Origin: Hyphomonas neptunium ATCC 15444
GTDB taxonomy: Bacteria; Pseudomonadota; Alphaproteobacteria; Caulobacterales; Hyphomonadaceae
Direction: 5' to 3'
DNA length: 64,000 nucleotides
Assembly: GCF_000013025.1 (NCBI RefSeq)
Contig: NC_008358.1
Coordinates: 1,116,001 to 1,180,000, forward strand
The notes under the pieces are model-generated. The model had not been told where the DNA came from and searched no databases. It saw nothing but the letters and a program-made list of their open reading frames with translations. Below are positions 59,854-64,000 of this stretch, piece after piece. Positions within the stretch are counted from its first letter, which is position 1; each line of letters starts with the position of its first letter. The position numbers and the translations under genes were made by a program.

Positions 59854-60324
59854 ATGTCGGCACTCAAAGCCCGGATTGAGAAATCAGCAGATGCCTACAG
59901 GTCGATTGGGGAAGCCGCCGCAGAGCTTGGCCTCGAAACCCATGTGCTTCGCTATTGGGAAACGCGCTTTCCCCGCCAGGTGCACCCGGTAAAGCGTCCC
60001 GACGGGCGCCGCCTTTTCCGCCCGCAAGATATAGACGCGCTGCGCGCCATCCGCATTCTGGTGCATGAGCGCGGCATGACGCTGAAAGGCGCCAAGGCTG
60101 TGCTCAGCCAGCAGGGCGTCGCCGCTGTTCTGGACGGCACGGCAACCATCACACCCGACAGCGCGCCAAGCCCCGCCCGCGCCTTGCAACAGACCCTGGC
60201 GCGGGCCTTCACCGATGTGCCCGCAGACCCAGAGGCCCGCCGTGAACGCCTGGACGAGACGCTCAACGAGCTGTCGGATCTGAAATCGCGGCTCGATGCG
60301 CTGCGGGCAAAACGTCAGGGCTGA
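59854..60324 (+). CDS. MerR-family transcriptional regulator
   Basis: A 156-residue regulator. The MerR winged helix is at about 15-85: YRSIGEAAAELGLETHVLRYWETRFPRQVHPVKRPDGRRLFRPQDIDALRAIRILVHERGMTLKGAKAVL. The C-terminus (ETLNELSDLKSRLDALRAKRQG) is a short coiled coil for dimerisation; there are no metal-binding cysteines. This version commonly follows ihfA in alphaproteobacteria; targets are unknown. AAGGAGG lies 8 bases before the ATG. Confidence 0.9.
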   Translation: MSALKARIEKSADAYRSIGEAAAELGLETHVLRYWETRFPRQVHPVKRPDGRRLFRPQDIDALRAIRILVHERGMTLKGAKAVLSQQGVAAVLDGTATITPDSAPSPARALQQTLARAFTDVPADPEARRERLDETLNELSDLKSRLDALRAKRQG

Positions 60325-60347
60325 AGTTCGCTTTTCGCTGAGAGAAG

Positions 60348-60389
60348 GTCCCGGCTCGCCAGCCGCTATGCGGCTTTGGCCGGGATGAC
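60348..60389. repeat. REP-like palindromic element before tRNA-Pro
   Basis: Outer arms CCCGGC / GCCGGG and inner arms AGCCGC / GCGGCT form a two-part hairpin. Its right end, read on the - strand, starts GTCATCCCGG, the same as the element at 26801. Probably a dispersed intergenic palindrome. Confidence 0.5.
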
Positions 60390-60428
60390 ACCGGCAGACG
60401 GCTGCGTTTGATTTTTCCCGGAATTTAA

Positions 60429-60506
60429 TGGTCGGAGCGAGAGGATTCGAACCTCCGACCCCTAGTCCCCCAGACTAGTGCGCTAACCGGGCTGCGCCAC
60501 GCTCCG
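60429..60506 (-). tRNA. tRNA-Pro (anticodon GGG)
   Basis: On the - strand: acceptor CGGAGCG/CGCTCCG, D arm GCGC/GCGC, anticodon stem CTAGT/ACTAG around CTGGGGG (anticodon GGG), T arm GGAGG-TTCGAAT-CCTCT, discriminator A and encoded CCA. Confidence 0.96.
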
Positions 60507-60672
60507 ACCGAGAGGCGCTGTATAGGCAAAGGCTTCCGTCGCCGCAACGGCTTATTGCGGGTGAAGAACAGCCTTATTCTGTGCCCGTTCGCACGCTGCC
60601 TGAAGGCGGCATGGTGGAAGCGCGCCAGGCATGCCTATATTAGGCAGGAAATCAGACAGGAGGGCTGCCCCC

Positions 60673-61080
60673 ATGGCAAAGCCGAAAATCCAGCGCAGTG
60701 AACGTGAATGGCGTGAGATGCTGACCGATCAGGAATATGCGGTCGGCTTTCAGGAGGGCACCGAACGGGCCTTCACGCCGGGCAATTACGAGAGCGAGAA
60801 GCGCAAGGGCGTCTATCACTGCAAAGGCTGTGAGACGCCGCTCTGGTCGTCCGAGCATAAATTCGACTCAGGCACGGGCTGGCCCAGCTACTGGCAGCCG
60901 ATCGGCGAAGGCGTGGTCGCCACCAAGACCGACTTCAAGATGATCTATCCGCGCACCGAGTGCCACTGCGCCAATTGCGGCATGCATATGGGGCACGTGT
61001 TCAAGGACGGCCCGCCGCCGACCGGACAGCGCTGGTGCATCAACGGCATCGTTCTGGATTTCCGCCCCGAAGGCGAATGA
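60673..61080 (+). CDS. msrB: Peptide-methionine (R)-S-oxide reductase
   Basis: A 135-residue repair enzyme. Zinc ligands are in YHCKGCETPLW and CHCANCGMHMGHVF; the catalytic Cys is in QRWCINGIVLDF near the C-terminus. FDSGTGWPSYWQPI is the substrate-binding signature. It reduces methionine-R-sulfoxide with thioredoxin. ATG at 60673 behind GGAGGG; an in-frame ATG at 60631 adds unrelated residues. Cytoplasmic. Confidence 0.96.
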   Translation: MAKPKIQRSEREWREMLTDQEYAVGFQEGTERAFTPGNYESEKRKGVYHCKGCETPLWSSEHKFDSGTGWPSYWQPIGEGVVATKTDFKMIYPRTECHCANCGMHMGHVFKDGPPPTGQRWCINGIVLDFRPEGE

Positions 61081-61144
61081 AGGGCTGGACAAGTGAAGGC
61101 GGCTTCCCTCAGATATTTCGACTATCGATAAGGGAGCCCTTCAG

Positions 61145-63382
61145 ATGCGCCTTGCTGCAAATCTCGCCGGCCTATTGGCCGCCTCAACATTTTTGACTGG
61201 ATGCATGACAGTGAGCCAAGACACTGAAACGGCCGCAACCCTGGCCGCCGAAACGCCGGCCGCCGCCCAGCCGGCGCCCCCGCTGGCCCCGCGCATCGAT
61301 CACGAGATCACGCAGGTTGGCCGCACACGGAACGACCCTTACAACTGGCTGAAGGATGAAAACTGGCAGGAGGTGATGCGCGAGCCATCGCTGCTGCGCG
61401 CCGACATCCGCGACTACCTGCTGGCGGAGAACGCGTTCACCAAAGCCGTTCTGGAAGACCCGACGGCGGCCCTGCGCGAACAACTGTTTGCCGAAATGCG
61501 CGGGCGCATCAAGGAAGACGACACGTCCGTTCCCGACATTGACGGGCCGTGGGCCTATTATACGCGCTTCCGCGAGGGCGGCGAGTATGCCGTGTTTGCG
61601 CGGCGCCCGGCTTCCGATGCGTTCAATGACGCGGCGCCCGAGACGCTGTTGCTGGACGGCGACGCGCTGGGCGAAGGGCAGGACTATTTCTCCTTCGGTG
61701 ACATTGAGGTGTCGCCCGATCACAAATTCATTGCCTATGGCACGGACCTCAAAGGCAGCGAATTCTATGCGATCCGCGTAAAGAATATCGAGACGGGCGA
61801 GGACACCGGCGTTCTGATCGAGAACGCCTATGGCCCCATGGAATGGAGCGACACCGGCAAGGCCATCTTCTGGGTGGCGCGCGATTCCAATGGGCGGCCG
61901 AACGCCGTTTATCAGCGCAGCCTGGAGAGCGGCGAAGACACGCTGATCTATGAGGAGCAGGACCCCGCTTTCTTCGTCAGCATTTCGACGACCGAAAGCG
62001 AAGAGGTGATCCTGATCAATGCGTCGGGCCATACGACCTCGGAGATCCACTGGTTCCCGGCCGATGAGCTGAACCCCACGCTGCGCACGATTGCGCCGCG
62101 CCAGACAGATCACGAATATTCCGTGACCCAATGGGACGGAGAATTCTACATCGTCACCAATATTGACGGGGCGGTAGACTACAAGCTGATGAAGGCGCCG
62201 ATGGAAGCGACCTCGCCGGCCGAGTGGGAAGAAGTCATCCCGCATCGTCCGGGTACGCTCATCATGGGCATCACGGCGCAGCAGGATTACCTGACGATCA
62301 TGGAGCGCGAGGACGGCCTGCCGCGTATCGTCGTGCAGGCGCGCGCCGATGGCGCGTCTCACTCGATCAGCTTTGATGAGGCGGCCTATGAGCTGGGCCT
62401 TGAGGGCGGGTATGATTACCAGACGCCGATCCTGCGCTATGAGTATGCCTCGCCCGCGACGCCGGATCAGGTGTATGATTACAATCTGATCACGCGTGAG
62501 AAGACCCTGCGGAAAACCCGCGAAGTGCCCTCCGGCCATAATGCAGCAGACTATGTGGTTGAGCGGATCATGGCGCCGTCCTGGGATGGGGCGGAAGTTC
62601 CGGTCACGCTGCTGCGCCATAAGGATACGCCGGTGGACGGCACCGCGCCGCTGCTTCTGTATGGCTACGGATCATACGGCATGTCGATGCCGGCGGATTT
62701 CCGTACCGGCCGGCTCAGCCTCGTGGATCGCGGTTTCGTCTATGCCATTGCGCATATTCGCGGCGGCATGGAGAAGGGATACCAGTGGTATCTCGACGGC
62801 AAGCTTGAGAAGAAGACCAATACGTTCAAGGACTTCGTGGCAGCGGGCGAGCATCTCGTCGCGCAGGGCTATGGCGCCAGAGGGCGCGTGGTTGCGCATG
62901 GCGGCTCGGCCGGTGGTCTGCTTGTCGGCGCAGCGGCGAACATGGATCCGGAACTCTTCGGTGGCATCATTGCAGCCGTTCCGTTCGTCGATGTGCTGAA
63001 TACGATGTCGGATGAAAGTCTTCCCCTGACCCCGCCGGAATGGCCCGAATGGGGCAATCCGCTGACGGATGAAGCGGCCTATGAGACGATCCTGGCCTAC
63101 AGCCCGTATGACCAGGTGGGTAACAAGCCCTACCCGGCGATGCTGATCACCGGCGGCGTGACCGATCCGCGCGTCACCTATTGGGAGCCGGCAAAGTGGG
63201 CGGCGAAGCTGCGCCATGAAGCGCCCGAAGGCGGGCCGTATTTCCTGCGCATCAATATGGATGCCGGGCATGGCGGCGCGTCGGGCCGCTTTGAAGGCTT
63301 GAAGGAAGTGGCCACAGAGTACGCGTTCGCGCTGGCGGCAGTTGGCAAAGTCGATGGCCTGAGGATCGAGCGGGAGGAGTAG
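61145..63382 (+). CDS. Exported S9-family oligopeptidase (PtrB-like)
   Basis: A 745-residue prolyl-oligopeptidase-family protein with a lipoprotein signal (MRLAANLAGLLAASTFLTGC, lipobox LTGC, Cys 20), so it is exported. A beta-propeller domain covers about 45-440 (RTRNDPYNWLKDENW opens it). The alpha/beta hydrolase domain has YGYGSYGMSMPADF, AIAHIRGGMEKGYQWY, the nucleophile GGSAGGLLVGA (Ser about 594), Asp in TGGVTDPRV and His in DAGHGGASGRFE. It resembles oligopeptidase B, which cleaves after basic residues. It probably degrades peptides in the periplasm. It starts 64 bases after msrB. Confidence 0.92.
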   Translation: MRLAANLAGLLAASTFLTGCMTVSQDTETAATLAAETPAAAQPAPPLAPRIDHEITQVGRTRNDPYNWLKDENWQEVMREPSLLRADIRDYLLAENAFTKAVLEDPTAALREQLFAEMRGRIKEDDTSVPDIDGPWAYYTRFREGGEYAVFARRPASDAFNDAAPETLLLDGDALGEGQDYFSFGDIEVSPDHKFIAYGTDLKGSEFYAIRVKNIETGEDTGVLIENAYGPMEWSDTGKAIFWVARDSNGRPNAVYQRSLESGEDTLIYEEQDPAFFVSISTTESEEVILINASGHTTSEIHWFPADELNPTLRTIAPRQTDHEYSVTQWDGEFYIVTNIDGAVDYKLMKAPMEATSPAEWEEVIPHRPGTLIMGITAQQDYLTIMEREDGLPRIVVQARADGASHSISFDEAAYELGLEGGYDYQTPILRYEYASPATPDQVYDYNLITREKTLRKTREVPSGHNAADYVVERIMAPSWDGAEVPVTLLRHKDTPVDGTAPLLLYGYGSYGMSMPADFRTGRLSLVDRGFVYAIAHIRGGMEKGYQWYLDGKLEKKTNTFKDFVAAGEHLVAQGYGARGRVVAHGGSAGGLLVGAAANMDPELFGGIIAAVPFVDVLNTMSDESLPLTPPEWPEWGNPLTDEAAYETILAYSPYDQVGNKPYPAMLITGGVTDPRVTYWEPAKWAAKLRHEAPEGGPYFLRINMDAGHGGASGRFEGLKEVATEYAFALAAVGKVDGLRIEREE

Positions 63383-63387
63383 GGCGC

Positions 63388-63849
63388 GTGCTCTACGCGC
63401 TCGACTGCGAGTTCAATGGTTTTGGCGGTGAGCTCATCAGTCTCGCCTTGTCAGGCGAGGCGGGTGAGCTTTACCTTTGCCGTCCGAATGCGGAGCTCGA
63501 CGGGCTGGAACTGCATCCGTGGGTCGAGGAACATGTGCTGGCGATCCTGGAAGTGCACGATGCGCGCCCCAGAGTGCTGCCGCTGACGGAGTTCGGGCGC
63601 GCTATACAGACATTTCTGGAAGATGATCCCGAGCCGTGCGTGATTGCAGACTGGCCGGAGGACCTGACGCATCTGATGCAGTGTCTGATCATTTCGCCGG
63701 GGCAGATGGTGCGGATACCGGACCTGTCGCTGAAGCTGATGCAGGTGTCTGCCTGGCCGACGGATATTCACGACGCGGTGCAGCACAATGCCCTCTGGGA
63801 CGCGCGGGCGCTCAGCCGGGCGCTGGCGCTGTCGCGCGGCGAGGTGTGA
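63388..63849 (+). CDS. Small 3'-5' exonuclease-fold protein (DnaQ-like)
   Basis: A 153-residue protein. Pattern of a minimal DEDDh exonuclease: ALDCEFNGFGGELISLAL (first Asp-x-Glu), CVIADWPEDLTHLMQCL (second Asp) and VQHNALWDARALSRAL (His and last Asp). It is shorter than most family members and has no extra domains. The substrate could be RNA or DNA ends. GTG start at 63388, 5 bases after the oligopeptidase stop, so it may be co-transcribed. Confidence 0.65.
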   Translation: MLYALDCEFNGFGGELISLALSGEAGELYLCRPNAELDGLELHPWVEEHVLAILEVHDARPRVLPLTEFGRAIQTFLEDDPEPCVIADWPEDLTHLMQCLIISPGQMVRIPDLSLKLMQVSAWPTDIHDAVQHNALWDARALSRALALSRGEV

Positions 63850-63860
63850 GCGCAACAAAA

Positions 63861-63883
63861 AAGGGAGGCGAAGCGCCTCCCTT
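63861..63883 (-). terminator. Terminator for the leftward MaoC-type gene
   Basis: A 10-base stem AAGGGAGGCG / CGCCTCCCTT with loop AAG, followed on the - strand by a T-run (TTTTGTTG). It can also slow the + transcript of the exonuclease-like gene. Confidence 0.85.
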
Positions 63884-63906
63884 GATCGTGCGTTTGAAGC
63901 GCCGGA

Positions 63907-64000
63907 TCAACCGTAGAGAACGGTGATCGATTCTGCGACGAGCGCGGGGCGGTCCTGACCTTCGATTTCGATGGTGGCTTCCATCTTCATCTGCTTGCCA
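63907..64000 (-). CDS. MaoC-type dehydratase, C-terminal end (cut by window edge)
   Basis: Only the last 30 or so residues are present: GKQMKMEATIEIEGQDRPAL then VAESITVLYG and stop. EGQDRPALVAES is the typical end of the single-domain MaoC/(R)-specific enoyl-CoA hydratase family, which hydrate enoyl-CoA or related thioesters. The catalytic Asp-His region lies beyond base 64000. The terminator at 63861 follows it. Confidence 0.65.
   Translation of the reverse strand, partial: GKQMKMEATIEIEGQDRPALVAESITVLYG

Noticed and set aside
61184-62620. 478-codon open frame on the - strand opposite the S9 oligopeptidase
   Set aside because: Antisense shadow; no ribosome-binding site or family character.

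Overview
The window is typical chromosomal DNA of a GC-rich stalked or budding-type alphaproteobacterium. The best fit is the Hyphomonadaceae/Caulobacterales neighbourhood, though this is inferred from gene content and not from a marker phylogeny. Supporting signs are a MipZ-type division-site ATPase, a CpaB-F plus TadB/TadC pilus locus, a perfect CtrA box (TTAA-N7-TTAA), the order plsX-fabH-ihfA-merR, a K+-independent membrane pyrophosphatase, and TonB-dependent uptake. Genes are dense, with many 4-base start/stop overlaps. There is no rRNA, insertion sequence, prophage or CRISPR array.

Layout. (1) Bases 1-10700 hold a catabolic/uptake regulon around a GntR/UTRA repressor. It comprises an FAD-linked oxidase, an aldehyde dehydrogenase (cut by the window edge), a small membrane protein, a DUF1838 lipoprotein, a Tat-exported nitrilase-fold protein, two PuuE-like NodB-fold hydrolases, an isochorismatase-fold amidase and a TonB-dependent receptor. 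Four copies of a GATATATC-centred palindrome lie just upstream of the four transcription units and look like the operators. The substrate is unknown; the enzyme set suggests a cyclic amide or ureide with an alcohol/aldehyde branch. (2) Bases 10.7-20.9 kb carry a DEAD-box helicase, a PaaX-like regulator divergent from a fatty-acid desaturase, two LacI regulators, a LysR regulator and a degenerate PEP-carboxylase relative. (3) Bases 20.9-28.1 kb carry hisC, panC, an unknown gene followed by mipZ, a serine hydrolase, tgt, a lipoprotein, tRNA-Lys and a DUF4112 gene. (4) Bases 28.3-37.1 kb carry an acyl-CoA dehydrogenase, a LuxR protein, an orphan Mur ligase and an LD-carboxypeptidase flanking an AT-rich P-loop gene, pntAA-pntAB-pntB, and an SDR. 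(5) Bases 37.2-41.9 kb are a cobalamin riboswitch followed by a BtuB-like receptor and overlapping substrate-binding protein, permease and ATPase genes: one vitamin B12 uptake operon. (6) Bases 42-44.4 kb carry a tiny membrane protein, galU and a threonine/serine dehydratase. (7) Bases 44.6-51.6 kb are the Tad/Cpa pilus operon. (8) Bases 51.6-64 kb are housekeeping: accA, thiL, hppA, bamE, a cytochrome bc1 chaperone, plsX-fabH-ihfA-merR, tRNA-Pro, msrB, an S9 oligopeptidase, a small exonuclease-fold protein and the end of a MaoC-type gene.

The observations most worth following are these: the GATATATC regulon and its unassigned pathway; three arrays of the pentamer GGACA repeated every 10-11 bases, always in the sense orientation, one of them inside thiL; a tgt gene whose protein lacks two of three zinc cysteines and whose ribosome-binding site lies in a perfect hairpin; and a PEP-carboxylase homologue without the usual C-terminal active-site end.
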